From: UBA5972 sp964567685
GTDB lineage: Bacteria > Pseudomonadota > Alphaproteobacteria > Rhodobacterales > Rhodobacteraceae
Direction: 5' to 3'
NCBI GenBank assembly: GCA_964567685.1
Contig: CAZMNO010000017.1
Location: 1-64,000, forward strand
Length of the DNA: 64,000 nucleotides
Positions 42,409 to 52,429 of the stretch are shown piece after piece. A program made the position numbers and the translations under genes. Every line of letters starts with the position of its first letter. Positions within the stretch are counted from its first letter, which is position 1. Under the pieces are notes generated by a model. It saw nothing but the letters and a program-made list of their open reading frames with translations, made no database searches and had not been told where the DNA came from.

Positions 42409-45400
42409 TCAAGATGTCGGGGCACGACCAAGCGCATCTGTCACAATCTTGTGTGAAAGAGGCATGAGATTTGCCGTTGCAGTCCACAAAATGGCGGTTT
42501 CCACCGCCCTGTCGGGATAGATCTGGCCAAGTGCCAGCGCATAGGCGCCCATCTGGCGCAGGATACCCTCCGGTGTCTGCTCGGGTTTTGCCGGAACATC
42601 TGCGTTTGACTTGAAATCAACGGCTATTACCCGGTCAGGTTCGATCACCAGACGGTCGATAAAGCCGAAAACCGGTTGGCCGTTGAGGTCAGCCGTGAAA
42701 GGCACTTCGGCCAAGGTGTCCGAGCCAAAGAGGAAGGCGAGTTCGGGTTTATTGAGCACGGGTGTGACGATCGCCAACAGCCCGGAAATTTCCACGTCGT
42801 CCGGTGGATCTTCCGAAGCGGCCAGTACTTGCGCGGCAAGCCCCGGCCAATCGCCCTCGGGCACCCCGGGCAAATGCTCTAAAAGTGCATGGATCAACCG
42901 GCCACGGCGTTTGGCGGCATCCTCGTCCAAACCATCATTTGCACCTTCAACGATCATGGCACCCCCCAGATCAGAAGGGGAGATGCTATCTGTTTCAGAA
43001 GGGGTGGTTGGGGCCGGGCTCTTCACCCAATCCGGCAAAACCACTGGGTTCTTTTGCACAGACGGTTCAGCGGCAAGAGCGCTTTGTTCCCAGTCAAGTG
43101 GCTCGTAACGGCGTATGGTCCGCCCCTGATAGCTGACATCCGCAGCACCGGTGGCGTCAAGTGCAAGTTCCGCAAGGCCGTACCAGCTTTCCCCCGTGTT
43201 GCCTTTGGTACCGGCGCCACAAATGATCAGCCAGTTCTCAGCCCGTGTCATCGCAACGTAGAACAGACGCAGACGCTCCTGTTCCAGAAACTGCTTCCGT
43301 TCCTCCAGTGCCTGCCTGAGATGCAGTGGCGCCGCGGTCTGGGAAACCGCCCACGCCGCAAGGCCTGACCCAATTTTTACGATTTCCGGTGCATTGGGTG
43401 CATTGCGTTTGGCCGTATCGGGCAGAATGACAATTGGCGATTCAAGACCCTTTGCCCCATGAACCGTCATCACCCTGACTTCGGTAGAATGGGTATCCAT
43501 CTGGCGTTTGATGTCGCTTTCATCACTCGCCATCCAGCCAAGGAAACCTGTCAGGCTTGGGGCTTCCATCCGTTCAAACTCCAGCGCTTGCGTGAGCAAA
43601 GCATCTATGCCGTCTTCTGCCTCGGCCCCAAGACGGGCAATCAGGTGCTCGCGCCCTTTATGCCGGGTCAAAATGCGTTCGATCAGCTCGTAGGGTCTGA
43701 GGAAATCAGCCTGATCCAAAAGATCGGTCAACACGTCGAAAACGGCTGGATGGGTGTCTTTTTCCTTGCGGATTTCCTGCCAAAGATACCCTTTGCGCCC
43801 GTGCGCCAGGCGGAACAGATCCTGTTCCGTCAGCCGAAACAAGGGTGATCTGAGTGCTGCGGCCAAAGACAGATCATCTTCGGGCGTCGCCATGAACGAC
43901 AAAAGTGCTGTCAGGTCACGCACGGCCAGTTCACCACCTATTTTCAAGCGGTCAGCGCCCGCCACCGGCAGCCCGGTGTCTTTCAGCGCCTTGATGATCC
44001 CGTGAAACAAGTCCGAGCGCCGCTGAACCAGAATAAGGAAATCACCCGGCACAACCGGCCGCTCGCCCTTTTGTGTGGGAAGGGATTCACCACTGTCGAT
44101 CATGGCCTTGATCGATGTGGCAATCCGGTCCGCCAAAACCAAAGACGGGTCATCCGGAAGCGGCATATCAACCGGATCATACCAGTGTGGCCTGGGTGCC
44201 GGATCAGGCCGTTCGACAAAAGGCCAAAGATCAACTCTTCCCGGCAATTCCGCATGAAATGCCCGGTGGGTTACCTCAGAATTCAGAGTGAATCGATCCT
44301 CATCCTGCAAGGCACAATCGACGAACCGCAGGATCGCGCTGGACGAGCGGAAAGAGTATAGCAGCTCCCGCCGGTTAAGTGCGCTGCTGACTCCCTGAAG
44401 CTGGGTTTCAAAATGACCGCGCATCCGATCAAACGCCGCCGGGTCAGCGCCCTGAAACGAATAGATCGACTGCTTTTCGTCACCGACAACAAACAAAGTG
44501 CGATCCGTATCGCGCGCGCCTTCGCCGCTGAAAAACTCCTCCGCCAGCCGCTTGATCACCGCCCATTGTTCCGGGCTGGTATCCTGAGCTTCATCGACAA
44601 GTATGTGATCAATCCCGCCATCCAGCCGGAACAACACCCATTGCGCCATGGCGCTGTCAGTCAGCAGTGCCCGCGCCCGCAGAATAAGATCATCGAAATC
44701 AAGCCAGCCGTGCTGCGCTTTGATCCGGTCGTATTCCGGCAGGAATGCGGCAGCGAACCGGTGCAGGGCGAGGGTTTTCTGTGCCGCTGCCAAAGCCTGC
44801 CGTCTGGGTTTCCCCGCCTCAAAAAGGTGCATCAGGGCGAAGGTGGCTTCGATCAGATCGGGATAAGCCTCGCGCACGTCCTTGGTTGGAAACCTGTCGG
44901 TTTTCGCCGTATCGGGTTTCTTGCGTTTCGGGTCGCTTGAATAGACAAAAATTGCTTCAAGCGTTTCTGCTGTCTGAAGGGAAGGATTTCGCCAGTCGAT
45001 AGCTTCCAGCTTTCCGGCGTTTGCAATATCGGTTGGTCGGCCAGTTAACAGGGCCGCCTTAAGATCAGGCAGGACGTCACCGATCCATTCAGGGAAAACC
45101 ACGTCCAAGTAGGTTTGCTCGTCATAATCCGCAGGTAGATCAAAGGCGCGCCAGACATCCTCTTTTTCGATATCACTGGCGAATGCATCACGATGATCAG
45201 AGATTTCCTGCAATAACTTGTCAGGATCATCACCTGAAAGATATCGCGCCATGCCGTCAAAAGCATCACGATGCGCGCCGTCTGCCAGTGTCTCCAGCAG
45301 GGTTTCGCGGATCTTGCGCCCGCTGCGTTCATCCATCTCCTTGAAGTTGGGCGAAACTCCGGCTTCCAGCGGAAAGCGCCGCAAAAGGGCGGCGCAAAAC

Positions 45401-45780
45401 GAATGGATTGTCTGTATCTTCAAACCACCCGGCGTCTCCAGGGCGCGCGCAAACAGCGTGCGCGCCATGCGCAGATAGTCCGCAGTCAATGTCTGTGGGT
45501 CTTCCCCAAGCTGTTTAAGTGACTTGACAAGATCGGCATCCGGCTGCATGGCCCAGCGCCCAAGCCGGGTGAAAAGCTGGTTCTGCATGTTCGCCGCTGC
45601 TGCCTTGGTGTAGGTCAGACACAACACCTTTTGTGGTGGTACACCGCGTAACAGCAGCCTTGCCACACGGTCGGTCAAGACGCGGGTCTTACCAGAGCCG
45701 GCATTGGCTGAAACCCAGGTTGAAAGGGTCGGATCCGCGGCGCGGATTTGCGCCAGTGTTGCCTCGTCGGGGCGGCTCAT
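42409..45780 (-). CDS. addA: Double-strand break repair helicase AddA
   Basis: Helicase-nuclease subunit of AddAB, which resects double-strand breaks for RecA-dependent repair (RecBCD equivalent). The 1123-residue protein has Walker A SANAGSGKTRVL (about 24-35), UvrD-type motifs LVDEAQDTSPEQW and VVGDEKQSIYSFQGADP, RVMTVHGAKGLESPIVIL, LFYVAMTRAEN and a C-terminal RecB-type nuclease motif AVDFKSNADVP. Length fits. The start overlaps the addB stop as ATGA. Confidence 0.96.
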   Translation of the reverse strand: MSRPDEATLAQIRAADPTLSTWVSANAGSGKTRVLTDRVARLLLRGVPPQKVLCLTYTKAAAANMQNQLFTRLGRWAMQPDADLVKSLKQLGEDPQTLTADYLRMARTLFARALETPGGLKIQTIHSFCAALLRRFPLEAGVSPNFKEMDERSGRKIRETLLETLADGAHRDAFDGMARYLSGDDPDKLLQEISDHRDAFASDIEKEDVWRAFDLPADYDEQTYLDVVFPEWIGDVLPDLKAALLTGRPTDIANAGKLEAIDWRNPSLQTAETLEAIFVYSSDPKRKKPDTAKTDRFPTKDVREAYPDLIEATFALMHLFEAGKPRRQALAAAQKTLALHRFAAAFLPEYDRIKAQHGWLDFDDLILRARALLTDSAMAQWVLFRLDGGIDHILVDEAQDTSPEQWAVIKRLAEEFFSGEGARDTDRTLFVVGDEKQSIYSFQGADPAAFDRMRGHFETQLQGVSSALNRRELLYSFRSSSAILRFVDCALQDEDRFTLNSEVTHRAFHAELPGRVDLWPFVERPDPAPRPHWYDPVDMPLPDDPSLVLADRIATSIKAMIDSGESLPTQKGERPVVPGDFLILVQRRSDLFHGIIKALKDTGLPVAGADRLKIGGELAVRDLTALLSFMATPEDDLSLAAALRSPLFRLTEQDLFRLAHGRKGYLWQEIRKEKDTHPAVFDVLTDLLDQADFLRPYELIERILTRHKGREHLIARLGAEAEDGIDALLTQALEFERMEAPSLTGFLGWMASDESDIKRQMDTHSTEVRVMTVHGAKGLESPIVILPDTAKRNAPNAPEIVKIGSGLAAWAVSQTAAPLHLRQALEERKQFLEQERLRLFYVAMTRAENWLIICGAGTKGNTGESWYGLAELALDATGAADVSYQGRTIRRYEPLDWEQSALAAEPSVQKNPVVLPDWVKSPAPTTPSETDSISPSDLGGAMIVEGANDGLDEDAAKRRGRLIHALLEHLPGVPEGDWPGLAAQVLAASEDPPDDVEISGLLAIVTPVLNKPELAFLFGSDTLAEVPFTADLNGQPVFGFIDRLVIEPDRVIAVDFKSNADVPAKPEQTPEGILRQMGAYALALGQIYPDRAVETAILWTATANLMPLSHKIVTDALGRAPTS

Positions 45781-48719
45781 GCGACGTCTTCCTGTTTTGC
45801 GGTGTCGCTGTCATCCCATTCACCGAGGCGTGACAGGTGATCATAGTCTGATTTGTCCTGCCTTTTCTCCATCCGTGCCCGCGCAGTGTACCCGGTATTC
45901 TGCCACTCAAACGCCCGGATCAGCCGGCGCAGTCCTTCCCATGTTTCATTGATCAGATCATCCGAAAGCGTAACCGAAAGGGTTTTGCCGCCGCTGCCAA
46001 GGCCGATATATTCAAGCCCTGAAACTGATCGCGGTTCAAGCTCAGCAAACCCACCGCGTTCCGCCATTGCCCCTTCCAATGGCAACTGCTTATCGAAATG
46101 CTCGATCTGGCCTTTGCTTGGAAGCGATCCGGATTTGTAGTCATAAATGATCAGGCTGCCATCCTGCGCCTGATCGATCCGGTCTGCTTTTCCCGTCAGT
46201 GTAAAGGCCGGTTCCTCAAGTATGATTTTCCCAGACCGCTCGAATGCCAGCGGACTGGCGAAAGTGCGGCGATTTTGTTCGCCTTCAACGAACCAGTCAG
46301 AAATCCGCTCCAGTCGTGCCATCCACAGACGCCTTGTGGCGGGCCACGGGGCTTCAGATGCAAAGATGGTTTCAGCGGTAGCAAGAAGCTGCGCAACCGC
46401 GTCTTCCGGGATATTTTCGCCTGTGTGTCTGACAAATTCCTCAAGCACGGAATGGAGGGCCTGCCCGCGTAGCAGTGCGTCAGGCTCGCGCCTGATCGGA
46501 TCAAGCTTTCTGAGCTTCAGGACATTTCGCGCGTATATCGCATAGGGATCACGGATCAGGGTTTTAATCTGCGTCACTGAAAGCTGCTTTGGCCGTGCGG
46601 ATGGGGGCGGGCAGGGCGATGGGCGCGGTTCAGGCTGAAGCGTGGTCTCAGGTTTCTCCAGCACCTTGGCAAGATCAAGCCAGTGACGCCCGCGCTCGAC
46701 CATCCCCCGAAGGGCCGACTGACCGGGCTCACCCAGACCAGTTAGAAGGTTTGTCAGGCGATTGAGCCAGCGCGAGGCAACGGTCGGGGCGTCTGAGTCA
46801 CGCACCGAGCGGGTCAGCATCACGGTTTTCGCCGCAATCGCCTGCTGGAAATCATGCGCCGAAAGTCCAATCCGGCGCTCCGGCAGCAAAAGCCCTGCCT
46901 CGGCACGCATGGCGCGGCTCAGCCAGGGATCGGGGTCGGGAAGTTTCGGCCAGATACCCTCGTTCAGCCCGCCAAGAATGACCAGATCTGCCGATTGCAT
47001 ACGCGCCTCCAGCGTTCCCCAGATGGTGATATCGGGATGCACTGCCAGCGATTCACGCACTTCACCGGTGTTGAGCACGGACTGAAGAAGAGCCACGTAA
47101 TCACTCGGCGACATTTCTCCACCCGCGTCTGCGTGTTCCTCCAGATCACGGAAAACGCGTAGCGCTTCGATGCCAGCAGGTTCGAGCCAAAGCCCGCTCG
47201 CTTCGTCCGCTGGAGACGGGCCATTGGCCAGAGCTTCGGCCAATTGGCGGTGGTGTCTGACGTGCCGGGTCAGAGGCTGGAACTCACCCTGCAGATTTGC
47301 AAAACAAGCGCTCAGCCATTCCGCCCATCCTGGTGCTTCCGCGTCGTTCCCGCGTTTGCTCGCCCATTCCTTGATTTGTAAAAAATCGGGAAACGGAGCG
47401 CCGCCGCGCAGGATATCAAGTTCCAGTTCACGAGAACGCAAAAGGTGCTGATTTCGGGACGGTCCAGCTGAGTGGGTGAGCGGGTGTTTCAGCAGAATCA
47501 ACAGGTTTTCAGAAGTTAGCTGTTGATTGAAAAGCTCAGCCACAAGGCGCAGGAAAACCCCGGGTGGGCTTAGGGGCAGGGGCCGCCCCGCACTGTCATC
47601 CGGGCGAATGTTCCATCGTTGCAAAGCTGCCGCTACCTGCCGCGTCAATTGCCGATTCGGTGAAATCAGCGTGGCTTTCCGGCCCTCCTCCAAAGCAGCA
47701 CGCAAGCGAAGCGCGATGGCAACAGCTTCGGCGCGTGGATTGGGCGCTTCAAGCAAGCTGATTGCTTTGGTCGCCCCTTCAAGATCCTGCAGTTTCGGGC
47801 CCTCAAGCAACCATTGATCGGTCACCGGAGCCGGGCGCAATGCCAGAGAAACCAGCGCATTGCGCGCGGGATTGAACGGCTCAGCAGATGCCCAGTTCTG
47901 AACATTGGCGGCATCAAAACCAAGAGTTCGCAGCAGTTTGATCAGCCCGGATTGCGGATGATCGCCAGTGCCTGACTCGCCTTCAATTGACGCCTGAACC
48001 TCCTTGGGCAGGTCAAAGTCAAACCCGGGCAGAACAACCGCCCCCTGGGGCAGGTTCGCCACCGCCTTCATAAACAGCGCCGTTGCACCGCGCGAGCCCG
48101 TTGACCCGGCGACGATAACCGGATGTGTCGGTGGGTCGACGGCCCAAAGCCCTGCCAGATGTTCGATCACCAGCCTTTGCCGCGCTTCCCGATCCGGCCT
48201 GCCGGTGCCTTTGAAATAGTCGGTCAGGAGGTTGAGAAATGTCAGGCTGCGCTCCCAGTGCGCTGCGTGATTGCCCACATTCAGCGTGGCAAGGATCGCC
48301 GGATCAACCCCTTCGCCATGCATTTCATCCATCAGATTGGCAAGGCTGTCTGCAAGGTCGAAAACAGAGGTTTGAGATGCAAGATCAGGAATTGCTTTCA
48401 CTAGGGCAGATACCGTTTGCGAAAACTCTAGCCGCCGCCGCAAAGGTGAAACGGCTGCAGCAATGTCCCCGGTGATCAGCGGATCGCGGGCCAGATCGGT
48501 GATCACCCGGATACGGGGCAGAAAGCCGGGGTTGCCAGCCAGAAAGAGTGATTTCATCCGCCGCGCTGCCCGGTGCGTGTTGACGAAAAGCTCAACCCCG
48601 GCCATCGCTTCCACCGGTTTATCACGCAGACGGCCACGCAGCCCCTGAAGAAGGCAGGTGGAAAAGTCACATCCCGGTGGCAGGGCGAAAATCCTGGGTT
48701 GATAACTTGGATCAAACAT
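45777..48719 (-). CDS. addB: Double-strand break repair protein AddB
   Basis: Second subunit of AddAB, about 980 residues, alphaproteobacterial type. The N-terminal helicase-like half lacks an obvious Walker A motif, as in this lineage; ILGGLNEGIWPKLPDPDPWLSRAMR is the typical inactivated UvrD-like motif. The C-terminal nuclease domain has IIYDYKSGSLPSKGQIEH. I see no cysteine cluster at the C terminus like that of Bacillus AddB. The probable start is ATG 48719, sharing one base with the murU stop (TGATG); a TTG three bases earlier is possible. Confidence 0.93.
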   Translation of the reverse strand: MFDPSYQPRIFALPPGCDFSTCLLQGLRGRLRDKPVEAMAGVELFVNTHRAARRMKSLFLAGNPGFLPRIRVITDLARDPLITGDIAAAVSPLRRRLEFSQTVSALVKAIPDLASQTSVFDLADSLANLMDEMHGEGVDPAILATLNVGNHAAHWERSLTFLNLLTDYFKGTGRPDREARQRLVIEHLAGLWAVDPPTHPVIVAGSTGSRGATALFMKAVANLPQGAVVLPGFDFDLPKEVQASIEGESGTGDHPQSGLIKLLRTLGFDAANVQNWASAEPFNPARNALVSLALRPAPVTDQWLLEGPKLQDLEGATKAISLLEAPNPRAEAVAIALRLRAALEEGRKATLISPNRQLTRQVAAALQRWNIRPDDSAGRPLPLSPPGVFLRLVAELFNQQLTSENLLILLKHPLTHSAGPSRNQHLLRSRELELDILRGGAPFPDFLQIKEWASKRGNDAEAPGWAEWLSACFANLQGEFQPLTRHVRHHRQLAEALANGPSPADEASGLWLEPAGIEALRVFRDLEEHADAGGEMSPSDYVALLQSVLNTGEVRESLAVHPDITIWGTLEARMQSADLVILGGLNEGIWPKLPDPDPWLSRAMRAEAGLLLPERRIGLSAHDFQQAIAAKTVMLTRSVRDSDAPTVASRWLNRLTNLLTGLGEPGQSALRGMVERGRHWLDLAKVLEKPETTLQPEPRPSPCPPPSARPKQLSVTQIKTLIRDPYAIYARNVLKLRKLDPIRREPDALLRGQALHSVLEEFVRHTGENIPEDAVAQLLATAETIFASEAPWPATRRLWMARLERISDWFVEGEQNRRTFASPLAFERSGKIILEEPAFTLTGKADRIDQAQDGSLIIYDYKSGSLPSKGQIEHFDKQLPLEGAMAERGGFAELEPRSVSGLEYIGLGSGGKTLSVTLSDDLINETWEGLRRLIRAFEWQNTGYTARARMEKRQDKSDYDHLSRLGEWDDSDTAKQEDVA

Positions 48720-49417
48720 CAAAGTGTCCGTAGCATTTCTTCGGCCAGCACTATCCCTTCGGGGGTTCCGACATCGGCCCAGTTGCCTGAATGGACTGTC
48801 CCTGCCAGTCTTCCCTGCGCGATCAACCGGTCCCAGACCACGTTTTGCGAGAACCGCGTGTCGGGAATATCCGCAAGCAGGCTGGATTTGATGATCTGGG
48901 CACCGGTGTTGACCAATGGCGCCTGACCACCCTCTATGAAACGTGAAAGCTTGTCTTCAGGATTTAAGGCGAAATCCCCTGTCCCTTCATGACCCGTGGC
49001 GCTGTCAAGCGGGATCAGCATCAGAAGTGCATCCATTCTGTCGGGCTGCCAGGCTGAAGCGAGCTGGCGCAAGGGATTTTGCCCCGTGAAGATTGTATCT
49101 GGATTCAGCGTGAACACGGTTTCTTCCCCGATAAGAGGTATCGCATGTTTCAGACCACCGCCGGTTTCAAGCGCCTGATCCACCTCTGGTGAGATTGTCA
49201 CATTGGCGCGGTCTTTCAGATGCGCGGCGATCATTTCCCCCAGATAATGCGTGTTGACGATGGCCCGTGAAATGCCAGCCTGCTCGGCCAGATCAAGGGC
49301 GTGGTCGATCAGAGGGGTACCGGCAACCTCTATCAGCGGTTTCGGTTTGTCATGGGTCAGATGGCGCATCCGGGTGCCGTGGCCAGCAGCAAAAATCATG
49401 ATTGTGTCAGGACTCAT
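48719..49417 (-). CDS. murU: N-acetylmuramate alpha-1-phosphate uridylyltransferase
   Basis: Nucleotidyltransferase of 232 residues that makes UDP-MurNAc from MurNAc-1-phosphate in peptidoglycan recycling. The signature AAGHGTRMRHLT with DKPKPLIEVAG is intact, along with NPDTIFTG. Assignment to MurU instead of another sugar-phosphate nucleotidyltransferase rests on the adjacent AmgK-type kinase, which supplies its substrate. It overlaps amgK by 4 bp and touches addB. Confidence 0.9.
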   Translation of the reverse strand: MSPDTIMIFAAGHGTRMRHLTHDKPKPLIEVAGTPLIDHALDLAEQAGISRAIVNTHYLGEMIAAHLKDRANVTISPEVDQALETGGGLKHAIPLIGEETVFTLNPDTIFTGQNPLRQLASAWQPDRMDALLMLIPLDSATGHEGTGDFALNPEDKLSRFIEGGQAPLVNTGAQIIKSSLLADIPDTRFSQNVVWDRLIAQGRLAGTVHSGNWADVGTPEGIVLAEEMLRTL

Positions 49418-50430
49418 GTCGCACCCGCCCTGATTTTTTGCAGGGTGTCTGCGTTGGGAGCAGGCACATATCTCTCGATAAAACCCCGCAGTGCCTTCAG
49501 GGCCGGGTGATTCAGGTCACCAAGAAGATGTTGCCACACACGGGGGATCATATCGACATAAATGCGCTTTCCATCGCGCAGGCATAACCGGGCGAAAATA
49601 CCGATGATTTTCAGGTTTCGTTGGGCCCCCAATACGGCGAAGGCCGTGCGAAACGCCTCGTGATCACCCGCATATCCCGCAAGATATCGGTCAAGCATGG
49701 CCGCTTGCAGCTCTGCTCCGGTATCACGGCGTGCGTCTTCAAGCAGCGACACCAGATCATAGGCCGGGTGGCCAATCAGCGCGTCCTGAAAATCGAGCAG
49801 ACCAACCCTGCTTGTTCCCTCCCGTTCGGGCAGCCAAAGCAGGTTTTCCGCATGGTAATCGCGCAAAACGATACAGCTTTGATCGTTTTGCAGGATGTCA
49901 CAGACAGATTTGATCAGTTCGGAAAAAGCACCCCTCAGCGCTTCGGAAGTTTCCTGCCCGGTCGCAGCGGGAAGGTACCATTCAGTCATCAGATTGGATT
50001 CGCGAAGATACACGCTGGTATCATAAGGGGGCAATTCAGGTAAGTGCTTCAGGCTATGCAGGTCTGCCAACACATCCACCGATGCAGCGTAGAGATCTGT
50101 TTCACGCGTTTGATCCGCGTTGCAAACCCGGCTGAAAAGGGCATCCCCAAGGTCTTCCATCAGGATATGGCCTGTGGATATGTCACTTGCGATAATACGC
50201 GGTGCACTGAAACCGTTTTTCGACAGGAATTCGGCGATTTTCAGAAATGCACCGATATTGTCATCAACCGATGCCGGGGCATCCATCAAAACGGCACATT
50301 CCTGGCTACCTTGCCGGGTCAGGCGTTCATATCTTCGGGGCGAGGCATCGCCTGCCAAAGCTGCGCGCTTGGCGTCGGCCCAACCGGCAGATTGCAGAAA
50401 ACCCGCGATTTCACGTTCCCGGTCAGCCAT
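49414..50430 (-). CDS. amgK: Anomeric MurNAc/GlcNAc kinase AmgK
   Basis: Aminoglycoside-phosphotransferase-fold kinase of 338 residues; AmgK phosphorylates MurNAc at the anomeric carbon so that MurU can activate it, bypassing the de novo fosfomycin-sensitive route. The catalytic loop reads VLRDYHAENLLWL and the metal-binding segment LLDFQDALIGHPAYDL. ATG 50430 overlaps the tsaE stop by 8 bp; a TTG two codons earlier is a weaker choice. Its neighbour murU makes the pathway assignment strong. Confidence 0.92.
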   Translation of the reverse strand: MADREREIAGFLQSAGWADAKRAALAGDASPRRYERLTRQGSQECAVLMDAPASVDDNIGAFLKIAEFLSKNGFSAPRIIASDISTGHILMEDLGDALFSRVCNADQTRETDLYAASVDVLADLHSLKHLPELPPYDTSVYLRESNLMTEWYLPAATGQETSEALRGAFSELIKSVCDILQNDQSCIVLRDYHAENLLWLPEREGTSRVGLLDFQDALIGHPAYDLVSLLEDARRDTGAELQAAMLDRYLAGYAGDHEAFRTAFAVLGAQRNLKIIGIFARLCLRDGKRIYVDMIPRVWQHLLGDLNHPALKALRGFIERYVPAPNADTLQKIRAGAT

Positions 50431-50950
50431 TCTCAAAAGTCGTTTCCGTCACTAATTGATTGACCAGTGGTTTAACCCAATCCCATCTCGGGCTACTTGC
50501 CGATATCACCAACTGCCGTTCCCCCAGTTCACTCGAAATCCCAAAATTCAGCGACAGGGCGTTTGCCGGGGTATCTTCTGCCAATCTATCCGGCCATTCA
50601 ACCAGACAAAGGGCGCTCTGAAAGGCATCAATCAGGCCAAGCTCAAAGACTTCGTCAACCGAGGTCAGGCGGTAAAGATCGCTGTGCCAAATCTCCAGCT
50701 CGCCAGCCTGATAAACCTGAACCAATGTGTAGGTTGGCGAGGGAATATCTTCGTCAAGCCCATGATCGGAAAGAAAGGCGCGGATCAGGGCGCGCGCGAA
50801 ATGGCTTTTACCGGCACCTATAGGCCCCGACAGCAAGACAACATCACCCGCGGCCAACCCATCTTTCAACGCCAGCGCCAACGCTTGCGTTTCGTCTTCT
50901 CCGCATAACCTGAGGTCGGCTGACCAGGTGGAATTTTGTTGGGATGCCAT
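50423..50950 (-). CDS. tsaE: tRNA threonylcarbamoyladenosine biosynthesis ATPase TsaE
   Basis: Small ATPase needed with TsaB, TsaC and TsaD for the t6A modification of ANN-decoding tRNAs. The 175-residue protein has Walker A GPIGAGKSHFARA, SPTYTLVQVYQ and HSDLYRLTSVDEVFELGL, with EWPDRL near residue 120. It overlaps amgK, whose product belongs to cell-wall recycling; fused or adjacent tsaE-amgK genes are widespread in Alphaproteobacteria. tsaD, its partner, is 10 kb away at 61.4 kb. Confidence 0.95.
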   Translation of the reverse strand: MASQQNSTWSADLRLCGEDETQALALALKDGLAAGDVVLLSGPIGAGKSHFARALIRAFLSDHGLDEDIPSPTYTLVQVYQAGELEIWHSDLYRLTSVDEVFELGLIDAFQSALCLVEWPDRLAEDTPANALSLNFGISSELGERQLVISASSPRWDWVKPLVNQLVTETTFENG

Positions 50951-51036
50951 CCTGGAAGTGTGGACATTGTGCTACCTCAGCGCAAGACGGCATAGGTGTC
51001 TTACGCTGGAAATCTTGACTGTTCATTCAATTGCAT

Positions 51037-52344
51037 TCACGCACTCAGCGACATGGTTCCGGGGTTTGGCGTACGGCTCGCAACCGTCCGCTCATCCAGG
51101 GAAAAACGGCACAAAATGGCGCCCCTCGCCACCGGCTCGAACCTAAGTAACAAAGTCTTACCGGTTTTCAGTGTCACCCGGCTTTGGGATTTGACGCGCC
51201 CCTGCGGATTGCCGCAGTAAATCTTGAGGTCTTTCCAGATCGGGTTAGGTTGGCAGGCATCTTGCCAAAGGGCAATGGATTCCTCCACCGTCATCCCCGC
51301 CGGTATTTCACGCGGGTCCGTGCCCCAGATTTCGACAAATGCATCATTAGACAAGACAAGGTCACCGCTGGTGGAAAAGACTGCGATGGCGTCATTCAGG
51401 CTGTCGATGACAGACTGGCCAAGCTCAAGTTCCGATCGCAAATGCCGTCTGAGGGTGATTGACGAGGTGATATCTTCAAACAAAAATGCAACCGCCCCTT
51501 CCGGATGCGGCCTGCCGGTTACTTTGTAGGTCTGGCCTGAGGGTAAGGGCCAATGCTCCTCATAAGTGCCATCCTCGGCTGCTTTTTCCAGAGCCGAGAT
51601 TCGATCACGCCAGGATTTGTAGTCTTTTGGTTCAGGCAGGTGGCGGTTTTCGCGCAAACGGTCAAGAAAAGCTGGCAAAGTCGGGCGCGCTGTCAGCCAG
51701 TCAGGCTCAAGAGCCGTCAGATCGGATAACGCCGGGTTGAAGACCGCAAGCCGACGGTTGCGATCAAAAATCGCCAGACCGATGGGCAGATGCGCGAATG
51801 TCTTTGTGAGGGTCTGAACGAATGTCCTGAGCGCCTCTTCCGCCTGCACTGCCGGGTTGGCATTCAGGGCAAAATGCACGTCTTGCCCGTTTTCAAGAGT
51901 GTAGGAATACAATTCAAACCACAATGGCCCGGGTTGATCCGACAGCCTGAGAGTTCTGCGTCCTGAACCCTTTTGTCCGTGCGGGCACGGGGCGAAAAGC
52001 ACCGGTAGCACCTCATCATTATCGCCGTATTCAGGGTCAACTTTGGCGGCCATTGCCTTGTAGGCACGGTTTGCCCAGGTCAGCGTTCCATCAGGGCTTT
52101 GCCGCCAGATCAGAAAAGGCGACACATTGAAGATCTCGCGCAGGGTCGCGCCGTCAGAGCCCGTTTTGAGAGAATCAGTGTTGCCGAGGGTTGTTGCACG
52201 ACCGTTTCTGGCAGACACTGGACCAGCGGCCGCTTCAACACCGGGCGCACTGAACCTGACAAACCAGCCCACAACATAGACAGCCGTCAGGCTGGCAAAC
52301 AGGCTGGTTGTGAGAATGAATAGGCCGGTCAGCAGATCTGGCAC
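51037..52344 (-). CDS. Membrane-anchored multi-PAS protein lacking a kinase domain
   Basis: A 435-residue protein with one N-terminal transmembrane segment (about 5-30) and three PAS-like domains (about 70-165, 185-300 and 315-425; WANRAYKAM, AIFDRNRRLAVFNPALSDL, IAVFSTSGDLVLSNDAFVEIW). Sensor kinases related to DivL have such PAS arrays, but the histidine box and ATPase domain are absent and the frame stops cleanly. It could be a sensor partner for another kinase. It starts at GTG 52344 (AAAGGTAA upstream) and lies 85 bp after regB on the same strand. Confidence 0.85.
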   Translation of the reverse strand: MPDLLTGLFILTTSLFASLTAVYVVGWFVRFSAPGVEAAAGPVSARNGRATTLGNTDSLKTGSDGATLREIFNVSPFLIWRQSPDGTLTWANRAYKAMAAKVDPEYGDNDEVLPVLFAPCPHGQKGSGRRTLRLSDQPGPLWFELYSYTLENGQDVHFALNANPAVQAEEALRTFVQTLTKTFAHLPIGLAIFDRNRRLAVFNPALSDLTALEPDWLTARPTLPAFLDRLRENRHLPEPKDYKSWRDRISALEKAAEDGTYEEHWPLPSGQTYKVTGRPHPEGAVAFLFEDITSSITLRRHLRSELELGQSVIDSLNDAIAVFSTSGDLVLSNDAFVEIWGTDPREIPAGMTVEESIALWQDACQPNPIWKDLKIYCGNPQGRVKSQSRVTLKTGKTLLLRFEPVARGAILCRFSLDERTVASRTPNPGTMSLSA

Positions 52345-52429
52345 TACAAATTACCTTTTGGAATCCTTTCAGAGCCCAACACAAATGCAGGGTTTACAAA
52401 AGGTTAAGCCGAGAAGAGTTAACGAAGGG

